Positions 42,191-51,599 of a DNA stretch of 64,000 bases are shown in pieces. The notes under the pieces were generated by a model, which worked only from the letters and a program-made list of their open reading frames with translations, was not told the DNA's origin and did no database searches. The stretch spans positions 744,001 to 808,000 of the forward strand of contig CALNXQ010000008.1 of the NCBI GenBank assembly GCA_942490535.1. Reading direction: 5' to 3'. The position numbers and the translations under genes are program-made. The DNA comes from JAEINY01 sp942490535. Lineage in GTDB: Bacteria > Bacteroidota > Bacteroidia > Bacteroidales > Marinilabiliaceae. The first letter of the stretch is position 1; every line of letters begins with the position of its first letter.

Positions 42191-43498
42191 TTATTTATCC
42201 ATCTTATCCAGATTTTTCTGAATCTTCTTAATGGCTGATTCAATGGATTTCTCGGGTTCAATCACATTGTAAGCGCCCCAGAACTCACCATTAGCAAATC
42301 CCATTTCCGCATCGCTCATCACCACATTCATCTTCATGCGATCGGATCCTTTGAAGGCTTTGTCAGTGGTCTTTTCCCAATCGGTGACGGCCATTTCAAT
42401 GCCGGTATTGTAAACAGTATTAAACAGTTTCTTGTCCCAGTCTACAACAAAGGTGATTTCACCGCGTGAATAGCCATAAATCCATTTTCCATCTTTCTCC
42501 CGGTAATTCACCAAATAAGTGGCTTCAGTAGGATATACCTTGGCTCCGGCAGGTTTTTTGCGGATGAACATGCGGCTCACTTCGGCTCTGTTTTCGGTAT
42601 TCACATTGTAAGCGGCTCCGGTGATGGCAAAGGATTCCGCATCGATGTACAGTTTTCCGAAAAACATGGGTTCTTTAATCCATTCCTTTTGTTTGAAATC
42701 CAATACATACAATAAACGGTCGCCTTCGCGGGTTATGTTGGCAATGGAGAAATCATATTTGCTCAACATGTCATAGGATAAAATCATGTAGGGATTTTTC
42801 ATGATGTCCAACATCAAAGTGGAATATGGACCACCCTGCAATTTGAATAACAAGGTATCTAACTTGCTATAATCGGCACTCTTCCGGCCTTTCAACAAGC
42901 GTACCACATCATCGCGTTCATTGCCATAGGACTGTTTGTACACTTCCACAACAGCTTCGGATAAAGAGGCATAGGTCCGACGTTTCCGGATGGTTTCCCG
43001 GTAAAAAGCGGTCATTAAACTTTCATCCTGCACATAATTCTCTTTGCGTCTGTCCAGAACAGTCTCGATCAACAAATTCGGATCTTTAGGGAAGACGTTG
43101 ATCTCCGCCAGGGAAACAGACAACAACTCTAATTTAATCTTGTTTTTATCCGGCTTCAAACTACTGAGCAGCATGCTTTGGGGCTTGTAACCAATGTAAG
43201 ACACATTCAGATTTTTATTCATCACATCCTTGGGCACTTTCAACGTAAAGTCGCCTTCGGAGTTGGTGACGGTAGCAATGTTTGTCCCATCAATGGTAAT
43301 GGTGGCAAACACTAAGGCTTTCGCACTTTCAGCATCCAATATTTTTCCTTTATACTGAACGTACGAAAGGGTATCCTGATCTTGCTTTTTCCTGAAAAAG
43401 TTATTGGCTTCGATCAACTGACCGGCAAGGAAAAGAGCCATTACAACAAGTACGAACGACTTGGTAAAATTCCTGGTTTGATAACTCACTGCTTTCAT
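42191..43498 (-). CDS. CarboxypepD_reg-like domain protein, probable outer-membrane protein (435 aa)
   Basis: Starting at MKAVSYQTRNFTK (43498; the frame is open to 43633), a signal-like hydrophobic stretch is followed by a carboxypeptidase-regulatory-like domain (VQYKGKILDAESAKALVFAT, LNVSYIGYKPQSM) as found at the N-terminus of SusC/TonB receptors, but no TonB plug or barrel follows. The rest (~280 aa) is a mixed domain with RRKENYVQDESLM and GDRLLYVLDFKQKE motifs common to this Bacteroidetes family. Function not known; transport accessory or surface anchor is inference. Divergent from the sensor kinase gene, which may regulate it. Confidence 0.7.
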   Translation of the reverse strand: MKAVSYQTRNFTKSFVLVVMALFLAGQLIEANNFFRKKQDQDTLSYVQYKGKILDAESAKALVFATITIDGTNIATVTNSEGDFTLKVPKDVMNKNLNVSYIGYKPQSMLLSSLKPDKNKIKLELLSVSLAEINVFPKDPNLLIETVLDRRKENYVQDESLMTAFYRETIRKRRTYASLSEAVVEVYKQSYGNERDDVVRLLKGRKSADYSKLDTLLFKLQGGPYSTLMLDIMKNPYMILSYDMLSKYDFSIANITREGDRLLYVLDFKQKEWIKEPMFFGKLYIDAESFAITGAAYNVNTENRAEVSRMFIRKKPAGAKVYPTEATYLVNYREKDGKWIYGYSRGEITFVVDWDKKLFNTVYNTGIEMAVTDWEKTTDKAFKGSDRMKMNVVMSDAEMGFANGEFWGAYNVIEPEKSIESAIKKIQKNLDKMDK

Positions 43499-43673
43499 GG
43501 TATATCGGTTTAAAAGTTTGTAATCCGTGATTTCGTCTAAAGGACATCTGCCCGCCAGAAATACCCCTATTCTTTTTTTACTTTTTTTGAAATTATTTTT
43601 TACAGACGACCAATAACTATTTGTTAAACACAACTAAATCACTATTTTTAAAGCAGCTAAGCCCATCCCCACT

Positions 43674-46600
43674 ATGAAAAGACTGTTCATTGCCTGCCTG
43701 TTTGTATTTCTCTCCAACATATCGTTTGGTCAACATTCGCCCGTGCGTTTTCAGCACCTCACCATTGCCGATGGCTTATCGTTAAGCTCGGTGTACTGCG
43801 TGCATCGCGATTCAAAAGGATACATGTGGTTTGGCACCGAAGATGGCCTGAACCGCTTTGATGGTTACCACTTCAAGGTGTTCCGCTCCAGCCCTCAGGA
43901 CTCAAACAGCATCGTGTATAAATGGATTGAATCCATTCACGAAGACAGTCGCGGGGATTTATGGTTTGGCTCCACCGCCGGCTTATCGCACTACAATCCG
44001 CGCACAGCTGTGTTCACCAACTTCAATCGCCAGGCCGATCCGGCTCATCAACTCTTAAATGACACCATCACGGGCTTGGAACAGGCCTCGGAGGACTTGC
44101 TTTTAGTGGGTACCACCAGCGGGCTCCATGCCATCCGCCTGTCTACCCAGGCAGTGGAGACCATCACGCCCGTCAGCGGATCTGTTCAGGCCCTGTTACC
44201 CGACAGCAGCCACCGCGTGTGGATTGGCACCAGCACAGGCGCCTTTGTGTTCGATGGTGCTACCGGCGCATGCACGTCTCTGCTGCCGCAGCAAAACGCA
44301 TCAATCCGGGCCATTGCACAACAGGACAACACCCTTTGGATGAGTGGTGGCCAACGGATGTTTCAGTACGACACATCCAACCAGTCACTCACGGAAATTC
44401 GTCCCCTGACAACCCTGGCAGCCGATGAAACCTATGAATCCCTGCTCTGCGATGCCCCCAACCGCTTGTGGATCGGCACCAATAAGGGACTCTACCTGTA
44501 CAATTCAGCCACCGGGATGGCCCAACGCCTGGTTGATGCCATCGATACCTCCCACAGCCTGGCCATTAACCCCTCAAAGCCCCTGCAGCATGACACCCAG
44601 GGTTACCTCTGGTATGGCACACATGGATCAGGTGTATACCGCATAGCGCCCGATTTAAAGGTGGACCGGTACATTCATAATCCGGTGGATCAAAATGGCC
44701 TTAGTCAAAACGCCATCAATTGCATTTATGTGGATGACTATTCCGAGGATGTCTGGTTAGGGACCTTCGGGGCCGGCTTGAATAGGTACAATCCCAAAGC
44801 CAATAAGTTTGATCTGATTAAACACAATCCCCTCCATTCAAGCAGTTTGTCCAGCGACTTCACTTGGGCCATCTGCGAAGCCCGTGACGGCTCCCTTTGG
44901 ATGGGCAGTAACAACACGGGTATTAGTCGCTATGTGCCGGCCGAGGGGCGTTTTGTGTTTTATGATCACCAAGCGGATAAAAAAGGGAGTTTATCCCATT
45001 CGTCGGTGCGCGAAATTTACGAAGATCACCAGGGCACCATGTGGATTGGCACCGATGGTGGCGGATTGAATCGCTTCAACCCCCAAACCAATGATTTTAC
45101 AGTATTCAGGCATACGCCCGGTGACCCTCACGCCCTCTCTGATAATTCGGTGCGGGTTGTGTTCGAAGACCGGCAACACCGCTTGTGGGTGGGCACCCGC
45201 CGCGGGCTCAACCGCTTCGATCGACACAGTCAACAATTCACCCGGTATATCCACCATCCGGAAGACCCCGCTTCCTTATCCCATAATTTTATCTATTCAT
45301 CCATTATAGAAGATAAAAATGGCTTTTTATGGATGGGCACCTATGGTGGTGGCCTCAACCGGATGGATCCGGAAACCGGGACCTTCACCTGTTACTCCAT
45401 GAATTCGGGACCCGGGACCTCACTCAGTAACAACATTGTCTTTTCCATTTATGAAGATCCGGCGGGACTGCTTTGGATCGGTACCAATGAAGGCCTCAAC
45501 GCCCTGGATCCTCAAACGGGCCTCATCACTTTTTATGGCATGGCCGATGGTTTACCCAATGAAGTTATTTACGGCATTTTGCCCGACCGGGATGAAAACC
45601 TGTGGCTCAGCACCAATCATGGCATCTGCTGTTTTAATCCCCACACCAAAACATGCCGGAATTTTGATGTACACGATGGCTTGCAGAGCAATGAATTTAA
45701 TGGCGGTGCCTTTCACAAGGGGCCCAGTGGGTATCTGTATTTCGGCGGTGTGTATGGGGTGAACCGCATAATGCCGGATGCCATTTCAAAAAATTTGAAA
45801 GTTAACCAACCAATTATCACTCGCCTGGAGATTCTTGGCAAGCCAGTGGAAATTGATCCCCACGCCCAAGAACTGAACCAGGTTCTGGAGTCAGACAGCT
45901 TGTTGGTTTTAAGTCAACACATTTCCTATTGCGATGAAATTGTACTCAACTACAAACAGCGCTTCTTCTCCATTGAGTTTTCCGGCATGAACCACCTGTT
46001 TCCGGAAAAAACAGCGTATGCCTATCAACTCTACCCGCTGGACAAAGCCTGGCACCAGGCCCACCATCGCAATTACGTGTCCTATGCCAATGTGAAACCC
46101 GGCCACTATTTCTTTCGCCTAAAATCGACCAATGCGGATGGTGAATGGATTGAAACACCTACCCAACTAAGCATTACAGTACGTCCGCCATTTTGGTTAA
46201 CCTACTGGTTTATGGGGCTGGAACTGTTGGTGATCATCGTCCTGGCCATTTTTGTGCACCGCTATTTGGTGAAGATAAAAACCAATAAACTGCTTCGCCG
46301 GCAGAACCTGCAAATCATAGAAGCCAATCGGAAACTAAAAGAATCGGAAACAAATCTGAAGCAAATGAATGCGACAAAGGATAAGTTTTTCTCCATCATA
46401 TCACATGATTTAAAAAACCCCTTTACCAGCCTCATGTCCATCAGTGATGTGTTGGTGAGCAACTATGATGAATCCGATGAGGAGGAACGTAAATCAGGGC
46501 TGACCCGCATGGATAGCTCCGCAAAACAAATCTATGCATTGCTGGAGAATCTGCTGACCTGGTCGCGCGCCCAACGGGGAAAAATTTGTTTCCACCAACA

Positions 46601-47057
46601 GCCATTCGATCTCTCCGCTTTGCTTTCTGAAAATGCCAACCTCTACCGCATGGCGGCAGAGAAGAAAAACATACGTCTCCAGGTGGCGGCACCGGACCAG
46701 CTCATGGCCCTGGGCGACCGGGACACCATCAACACGGTGATCCGTAATTTAACCGGTAATGCGTTGAAATTTACACCTTCGGGCGGCACCATCCATCTGA
46801 GTGTTGATGATTGCGCAGATCATTGGAAAGTAACGGTACACGATACCGGCATCGGGATCCCGGAAGAAAACCAGCGTAAACTGTTCCGCATCGATCAGAA
46901 AGTTAAAACCGAGGGGACTGCCGGCGAAAAAGGAACCGGCCTAGGACTTATTATTTGTAAGGAGTTTGTTACGAAAAATGGCGGGGAAATAGGTGTGGAA
47001 AGCCAGCCCAATGAAGGGTCTTGTTTCTGGTTTACTGTTGGCAAACCGGTGAAATAA
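43674..47057 (+). CDS. Large sensor histidine kinase with Reg_prop propeller (1127 aa)
   Basis: Signal peptide, then ~14 two-component-regulator propeller repeats (e.g. KGYMWFGTEDGLNRFDG, GTMWIGTDGGGLNRFNP) forming two periplasmic beta-propellers, a Y_Y_Y domain (YPLDKAWHQAHHRNYVSYAN), one TM helix, and a cytoplasmic kinase: H911 in FFSIISHDLKNPF, then the HATPase with NLTGNALKFT, DTGIGIP and GTGLGLIICKEF. Unlike typical Bacteroidetes hybrid (HTCS) sensors it lacks the receiver and AraC output, so the response regulator must be encoded elsewhere. Ligand probably a glycan fragment; not shown. It abuts the next, convergent gene. Confidence 0.9.
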   Translation: MKRLFIACLFVFLSNISFGQHSPVRFQHLTIADGLSLSSVYCVHRDSKGYMWFGTEDGLNRFDGYHFKVFRSSPQDSNSIVYKWIESIHEDSRGDLWFGSTAGLSHYNPRTAVFTNFNRQADPAHQLLNDTITGLEQASEDLLLVGTTSGLHAIRLSTQAVETITPVSGSVQALLPDSSHRVWIGTSTGAFVFDGATGACTSLLPQQNASIRAIAQQDNTLWMSGGQRMFQYDTSNQSLTEIRPLTTLAADETYESLLCDAPNRLWIGTNKGLYLYNSATGMAQRLVDAIDTSHSLAINPSKPLQHDTQGYLWYGTHGSGVYRIAPDLKVDRYIHNPVDQNGLSQNAINCIYVDDYSEDVWLGTFGAGLNRYNPKANKFDLIKHNPLHSSSLSSDFTWAICEARDGSLWMGSNNTGISRYVPAEGRFVFYDHQADKKGSLSHSSVREIYEDHQGTMWIGTDGGGLNRFNPQTNDFTVFRHTPGDPHALSDNSVRVVFEDRQHRLWVGTRRGLNRFDRHSQQFTRYIHHPEDPASLSHNFIYSSIIEDKNGFLWMGTYGGGLNRMDPETGTFTCYSMNSGPGTSLSNNIVFSIYEDPAGLLWIGTNEGLNALDPQTGLITFYGMADGLPNEVIYGILPDRDENLWLSTNHGICCFNPHTKTCRNFDVHDGLQSNEFNGGAFHKGPSGYLYFGGVYGVNRIMPDAISKNLKVNQPIITRLEILGKPVEIDPHAQELNQVLESDSLLVLSQHISYCDEIVLNYKQRFFSIEFSGMNHLFPEKTAYAYQLYPLDKAWHQAHHRNYVSYANVKPGHYFFRLKSTNADGEWIETPTQLSITVRPPFWLTYWFMGLELLVIIVLAIFVHRYLVKIKTNKLLRRQNLQIIEANRKLKESETNLKQMNATKDKFFSIISHDLKNPFTSLMSISDVLVSNYDESDEEERKSGLTRMDSSAKQIYALLENLLTWSRAQRGKICFHQQPFDLSALLSENANLYRMAAEKKNIRLQVAAPDQLMALGDRDTINTVIRNLTGNALKFTPSGGTIHLSVDDCADHWKVTVHDTGIGIPEENQRKLFRIDQKVKTEGTAGEKGTGLGLIICKEFVTKNGGEIGVESQPNEGSCFWFTVGKPVK

Positions 47058-47444
47058 TCAGCCCTGACCATCGCTGACTTTCACCTCCAGCCAATCGATG
47101 GCGGCCTTTTCAGTCGAGAACACCTTTGTGTGATAAGCCGGACGGGATCGCCTTTTGTCAAATATCGTAGAAAGTGCCATTTCATGCGGGGCGTGAATCA
47201 ATAATGCTTCAAAAACGGTGACCTCAGGTCGAATAAATCGATCGGTGATACTGAGTAGCTGATCCATGTCGAAATACTCAAAATCATACCTGGCGGCTCT
47301 GGCATCGGTCAGTAAACAGAGTATATGCGTCGCAGAAATGCCATGAACAGCAGCTGCTATTTCTGCTACTTCCTCCATCTGAATTAAGCCTGTAAGCGTT
47401 AATCGTACCATTCCATTATTAAAATTTGGATCTATGTGAAACAT
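47058..47444 (-). CDS. STAS/SpoIIAA-like protein (128 aa)
   Basis: A small soluble protein with the beta-alpha pattern of SpoIIAA-like STAS domains (VRLTLTGLIQMEEVAEIAAA, HILCLLTDARAARYDFEYFD). No signal, no catalytic motif. Its stop abuts the kinase gene's stop. Regulatory or lipid-binding role as in other SpoIIAA-like proteins, unproven. Confidence 0.6.
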   Translation of the reverse strand: MFHIDPNFNNGMVRLTLTGLIQMEEVAEIAAAVHGISATHILCLLTDARAARYDFEYFDMDQLLSITDRFIRPEVTVFEALLIHAPHEMALSTIFDKRRSRPAYHTKVFSTEKAAIDWLEVKVSDGQG

Positions 47445-47459
47445 ATCTTCAAAAAATAA

Positions 47460-48194
47460 TCATTTCTTAGCTTGAGCACCCTCCCATTTACACTCCGGAA
47501 ACAGCTGAACCATTAAGCCATACGTTTCATCAGCTGACTTTACTTGTTGGGTTGACCGATATCCCTTTTCCAATTGCTTAAACGTGTTCACACGAAACCA
47601 TGATTTCCGGAAATAAGCAGAGTGTTCCATTTGATCCAATGCTTTTTGATAATAAGTGATGGCCAACTGTTTGTCGCCGCCAAAAATAGACGGGCTATAA
47701 AACAACTGATTTCCTTGCTCTACCAGGAAATGCACATTGGTGGAATCGGCTTTCTCTGCCGTTTTTAGGGCGGCCATACTCTTGGGACCCAAAAAAGGAA
47801 TTTTATAGGTGGCTAACTGCATCTCAAAGGCATAAAAAGTTCCCAAAAAAGCGTAGCCTGCTGCTTGATACGCCGACGTCTCACCTAAAGCTTCAGCCGC
47901 GGCGATGGCCTCATCCAGATATTTCTTCACTTCGCTTTTGTGGCCATTTTCCAAGGCATACCCGATGTAACCGTATAAGGCAAAGGTCAGTTCGTATTGC
48001 ACTTCAGCCTTGTCCGACTGTTTCTGACGTCTTTTTAAGGCTTCAATAACAGAGGGCCACTGTTCAATATCACCACTTGCATATATTTCATAAAGCCTGG
48101 ACTGAACACCTGGTTCTTCCCCAGGAGACTGAGCTGCTGTCAAACCCCAACTCCCTCCCACCAATAGCCATACTATTAAAATCTTACCCCACAT
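47460..48194 (-). CDS. Secreted TPR-like protein in the carotenoid operon (244 aa)
   Basis: A signal peptide (ILIVWLLVGGSWGLTAAQS) is followed by ~200 residues of helical, TPR-like repeats (KKYLDEAIAAAEALGETSAY, LAITYYQKALDQMEH). It overlaps the cruF gene by 11 bp, so it is translated from the carotenoid operon. TPR-type proteins next to carotenoid genes recur in Bacteroidetes, but their role there is unclear; perhaps assembly in the membrane. Confidence 0.65.
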   Translation of the reverse strand: MWGKILIVWLLVGGSWGLTAAQSPGEEPGVQSRLYEIYASGDIEQWPSVIEALKRRQKQSDKAEVQYELTFALYGYIGYALENGHKSEVKKYLDEAIAAAEALGETSAYQAAGYAFLGTFYAFEMQLATYKIPFLGPKSMAALKTAEKADSTNVHFLVEQGNQLFYSPSIFGGDKQLAITYYQKALDQMEHSAYFRKSWFRVNTFKQLEKGYRSTQQVKSADETYGLMVQLFPECKWEGAQAKK

Positions 48195-48837
48195 GATGAA
48201 TCACATTTAATACCACAAAAAACAGTAACTGTATAATAAACAACGGTACTGCCAAAGGGTTTTTAAAACTTATCTTTCCCCAATTAAACAGGGCCAGAAA
48301 CAACCAGCTCACCAGCAGCCAGGCCAGGTAGTTTTGCACCGGAACCACCTGATTGGGCCACGTCCACATATTGGTCTCCATGGCAATGGGCTCCAGAAAC
48401 AGATCATATCCGGTCATCAATACAGCCCCAATGGTTGTTTTTACCAGAAATGGTTGCGCCCAATCCTGAATGAGGGCCCACACCATGTAAATCAACATCA
48501 ACCAATTCACCCCAATCAATAAGGGGGTATGCCCTAATTTAGGCCCCAAATGAATCCCGTAGATGTATTCTCCGAACACATGGCCAGTATTCACCCCTAT
48601 CATTTCAATAAAAAATCCACCCATAAACACCAGGGTGCCCAGCACCCAAAAGCGAAGCGTGTGTTCACGGTGCGTCACGAGCAATACTAAAAATGAGCCT
48701 AAAATAGTATACCCTGTGAGGCTATGAAAAAAAGGAGCGGTAGCCGCTAAGCTAAAACCAAGCACCCCCACCAGGTAAAAGAGCGCTAAAACAGCTGCAA
48801 TACGATTGGTTTGTTTTTGGGTAAGAGTCACCATCAT
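48184..48837 (-). CDS. cruF: Carotenoid 1,2-hydratase-type protein CruF
   Basis: A 217-aa multi-pass membrane protein of the CruF (DUF422) family. TM helices and the motifs HREHTLRFWVLGTLVFMGGF, GPKLGHTPLLIGVNW and YDLFLEPIAME fit. CruF adds water across the terminal 1,2 double bond of carotenoids such as lycopene or gamma-carotene, the step that makes myxol- or saproxanthin-type pigments. ATGA overlap with the crtD gene upstream and 11-bp overlap with the TPR gene downstream. Confidence 0.8.
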   Translation of the reverse strand: MMVTLTQKQTNRIAAVLALFYLVGVLGFSLAATAPFFHSLTGYTILGSFLVLLVTHREHTLRFWVLGTLVFMGGFFIEMIGVNTGHVFGEYIYGIHLGPKLGHTPLLIGVNWLMLIYMVWALIQDWAQPFLVKTTIGAVLMTGYDLFLEPIAMETNMWTWPNQVVPVQNYLAWLLVSWLFLALFNWGKISFKNPLAVPLFIIQLLFFVVLNVIHHVG

Positions 48838-50324
48838 TTTTTAATTAAGCGTTTAACTTCATCTTCCACTATTTTAGCTGAGGCCAGACACAATGGTATA
48901 CCACCGCCCGGATGGACACTGCCACCCACAAAAAACAGATTCTTAAACGGACGGGAAAAATTGGGGTGCTTCCAAAAGGCACCCAACAATGAATTGGAGC
49001 TATTGCCGTATAAAGCTCCTTTGGTGCTGTTGGTTTGCTCAAAAATAGTGACCGGATGCCGAATGGTTTCGGATTCTATGAAACGTTCAATATCGGTGTG
49101 CAGAAGGCGGTTTATTTTAGCGATCACATGCAAGCGTACCTGTTGTACAACCGCATCCCAATGCTGTCCGCTATCATGCGGTGCATTCACCATCACAAAC
49201 CAATTCTCACATCCCAAAGGGGCATCCGTCTTAACCATTTTATTACTGATAAACAGATAGACTGTTGGATCCTCACTGATCCGTTGTTTATTAAACAACA
49301 CATCAAACTCCTGCTCATACTGACCGGAAAACAAAATATTATGCAGCTCCAATTGAGGGAACGAGTGTTTAATGCCCCAATAGAAAATGATGGCCGAAGA
49401 GGACAATTTTGGTTTTCGAATCATTGACGGGGGTTTCACATGCGGTAGCAAATGTTTATAAACCTGAAAGATATCACCATCACTCACCACGAAATCACAG
49501 GTCTTCTGCCGATTATTCACTGTAATACCGGAAACCCGGCAATCCTGGGTTATTATCTCCTGCACGGTTGTCTCAAAATGAAAGTTCACGCCCAAATGCT
49601 TAGCCAATTGATAGGCGCTGTCAACAATCTGATACATGCCGCCATCCGGAAAATAAGCACCTATGTTATGCTCCAGGTGACTGATAACATTTAATGTGGA
49701 GGGCGCCATAAAAGGCGAGGAACCGTTGTAGGTAGCATATCGATCAAATAACTGAACCAGCTTCTCACTCTTAAAAAACCGCTTATTGGCCGTATGCATA
49801 CTCACCAAAGGATTGGCCTTCAATAAGCCTGGTAGATTTTTGAATTTAAATTGAGCTAAAAAGCGCAGCGGTTTATGAAAGGCATTAAACAGAAATAAAT
49901 CGGCGGACCCCTGATAGATTTGCCTGACGTGATTTAAAAATTTTGTAATGTGTTGGGAGGGCTCTCCGGTCTGCTCACTCAACTCCTGCACCAATTGATC
50001 CACATTTGCATAAGCTTTAAGTAAGGAGCCATCCTCATAGAAATAATTACAGATGGTATCTAATTTCGAGTAACTGAAATTTAGGTCTTTGTCTTTTTCA
50101 AATAAATCATCCACCAACTCTGGCAACGTGAACAAAGACGGCCCGGTATCAAAGCGATACCCATTCTGTCGTATTTCTGATAACTTACCTCCGGGATGAT
50201 CATTGCGCTCGTACACGTCGACTCTTAAACCCAGCCGAGCCATGCGAATAGCGGCTGCCAAACCGCCAATACCCGCTCCAATGACAGCTACTGATTGTTG
50301 AATGTTTTTAGCAGATTCCTTCAT
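48834..50324 (-). CDS. crtD: Carotenoid 3,4-desaturase (CrtD type)
   Basis: A 496-aa FAD-dependent desaturase of the phytoene-desaturase superfamily. SVAVIGAGIGGLAAAIRMAR is the GxGxxG dinucleotide fold and NLFFVGGSVHPGGGIPLCLA the C-terminal CrtI/CrtD signature. Next to cruF it is most likely a 1-hydroxycarotenoid 3,4-desaturase acting after the hydratase; CrtI (phytoene desaturation) is the alternative, since the superfamily is hard to split by eye. Overlaps cruF by 4 bp (ATGA). Start MKESAKN. Confidence 0.7.
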   Translation of the reverse strand: MKESAKNIQQSVAVIGAGIGGLAAAIRMARLGLRVDVYERNDHPGGKLSEIRQNGYRFDTGPSLFTLPELVDDLFEKDKDLNFSYSKLDTICNYFYEDGSLLKAYANVDQLVQELSEQTGEPSQHITKFLNHVRQIYQGSADLFLFNAFHKPLRFLAQFKFKNLPGLLKANPLVSMHTANKRFFKSEKLVQLFDRYATYNGSSPFMAPSTLNVISHLEHNIGAYFPDGGMYQIVDSAYQLAKHLGVNFHFETTVQEIITQDCRVSGITVNNRQKTCDFVVSDGDIFQVYKHLLPHVKPPSMIRKPKLSSSAIIFYWGIKHSFPQLELHNILFSGQYEQEFDVLFNKQRISEDPTVYLFISNKMVKTDAPLGCENWFVMVNAPHDSGQHWDAVVQQVRLHVIAKINRLLHTDIERFIESETIRHPVTIFEQTNSTKGALYGNSSNSLLGAFWKHPNFSRPFKNLFFVGGSVHPGGGIPLCLASAKIVEDEVKRLIKK

Positions 50325-50501
50325 GCAGGTTAAAGTTTTCAGTTAAGCTTTCATTTGTCTTTTCGAGTATAACTTTCACGAAAAGATCGCTTATCAGTTA
50401 AAATCTAATTTATTAACAATACTCTTGTTTAAAAGTTTTACTACTATTTTAAACACTCATTACAACTCTTTTATCGCCTGTTACTAATCCATTTAATCTC
50501 T

Positions 50502-50509
50502 TATATTTG
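50502..50509 (+). promoter_or_regulatory. Bacteroidetes -7 element (TATATTTG) of the GH18 gene
   Basis: Perfect TAnnTTTG. Transcription would start near 50516, only 10 nt before an ATG at 50526, so a later start (50553) gives a more ordinary leader. Confidence 0.55.
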
Positions 50510-50552
50510 TATAGATACTACAAATATGGAGGATTCCCTAAACCAACCTGCC

Positions 50553-51599
50553 ATGAGAACTATGCCGTACCTATTCTCAATGTTCTTTCCCCGCCTTCTC
50601 CTGATTTTCATAAGACTAAAGTTTTGCATTCCAACTGCCACCTGGCTGATTATCATTTCGCTCTTGTCATTTTCTTGTTCAAAACAAGCAGATGACGAGC
50701 CAAAACCACTTGAACCAACAAACCATAAACTCATCATTGCCGGCTATATCCCTTATTATTCGTTCCATCGCTTTGATCTGAATTGCTTAAACGTCCTTCA
50801 GCGAATTTACTATTTCTCACTCTGGCCGGATGCTGAGGGAAACTTTCAATTTTTTGATCGGGATATTGAAAACCTAAATACACTTAAAGCACATATAGAG
50901 GATGAACAGTGTGAACTGTTTATTGTCATTGGCGGCATGTACGAATCAGAAACCATCCACGCAATGGCCGCCTCCAAAACCAAACGCACGGCTTATATCC
51001 AACAACTGGTAGACTTTTGTTTAGGTCATGAAATCACTGGTATTGATCTGGATTGGGAAGGCTACCCCTATCCTGTTGATCAAGACGATTTCCGGGATTT
51101 AATAAACGAAATGAGCCTGGCTTTCCGGCAAAATAACCTTTTATTCACGGTCGCTTTAGAAGTGAGTCACACAGATCTGGCTTACCAAATTAAGCACCAG
51201 GTGGACCAAATCAACCTGATGAGTTATGGTATTTTAGATGCCAATGGAAACCAGGCTACGCTCCTGCAAATGGCGCAATGGTTAGATACCTATAAACAAA
51301 ATGGATTTCCATCCAATCAATTAATTGTCGGTGTCCCTTTCTTTGCCTGGCGGCCTTATGCGGAAGGCGTTGATAGTCCCAGAGCCCTCACCTATCGTTC
51401 TATTGTAGAGAAATCGACTCCCTCCGCTCACTCCAATAAATACGGTGTATACAGTTACAATGGTCCCGATCTGATGAAGAGCAAAGTTGACTTTTTAAAA
51501 AGGCAAGGTTATCATGGCATCATGGCTTGGGAATTAACACAGGATATGCCTTTCTCGTCGCCTTACTCGTTACTAGCTGCAATCCAAACCTCTAACTAG
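50553..51599 (+). CDS. GH18-family glycoside hydrolase lipoprotein
   Basis: The catalytic motif GHEITGIDLDWEGYPYP (DxxDxDxE, the last Glu is the acid/base) identifies family 18 (chitinase or endo-beta-N-acetylglucosaminidase type). HKLIIAGYIPYYSFHRF starts the barrel and GYHGIMAWELTQD closes it. The lipobox is LLSFSC. I prefer a start at 50553 (MRTMPYLF); an ATG at 50526 is in frame but close to the promoter. The stop codon TAG is the last triplet of the CTAG target duplication of the IS1182 element, so the insertion left the protein unchanged. Confidence 0.85.
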   Translation: MRTMPYLFSMFFPRLLLIFIRLKFCIPTATWLIIISLLSFSCSKQADDEPKPLEPTNHKLIIAGYIPYYSFHRFDLNCLNVLQRIYYFSLWPDAEGNFQFFDRDIENLNTLKAHIEDEQCELFIVIGGMYESETIHAMAASKTKRTAYIQQLVDFCLGHEITGIDLDWEGYPYPVDQDDFRDLINEMSLAFRQNNLLFTVALEVSHTDLAYQIKHQVDQINLMSYGILDANGNQATLLQMAQWLDTYKQNGFPSNQLIVGVPFFAWRPYAEGVDSPRALTYRSIVEKSTPSAHSNKYGVYSYNGPDLMKSKVDFLKRQGYHGIMAWELTQDMPFSSPYSLLAAIQTSN

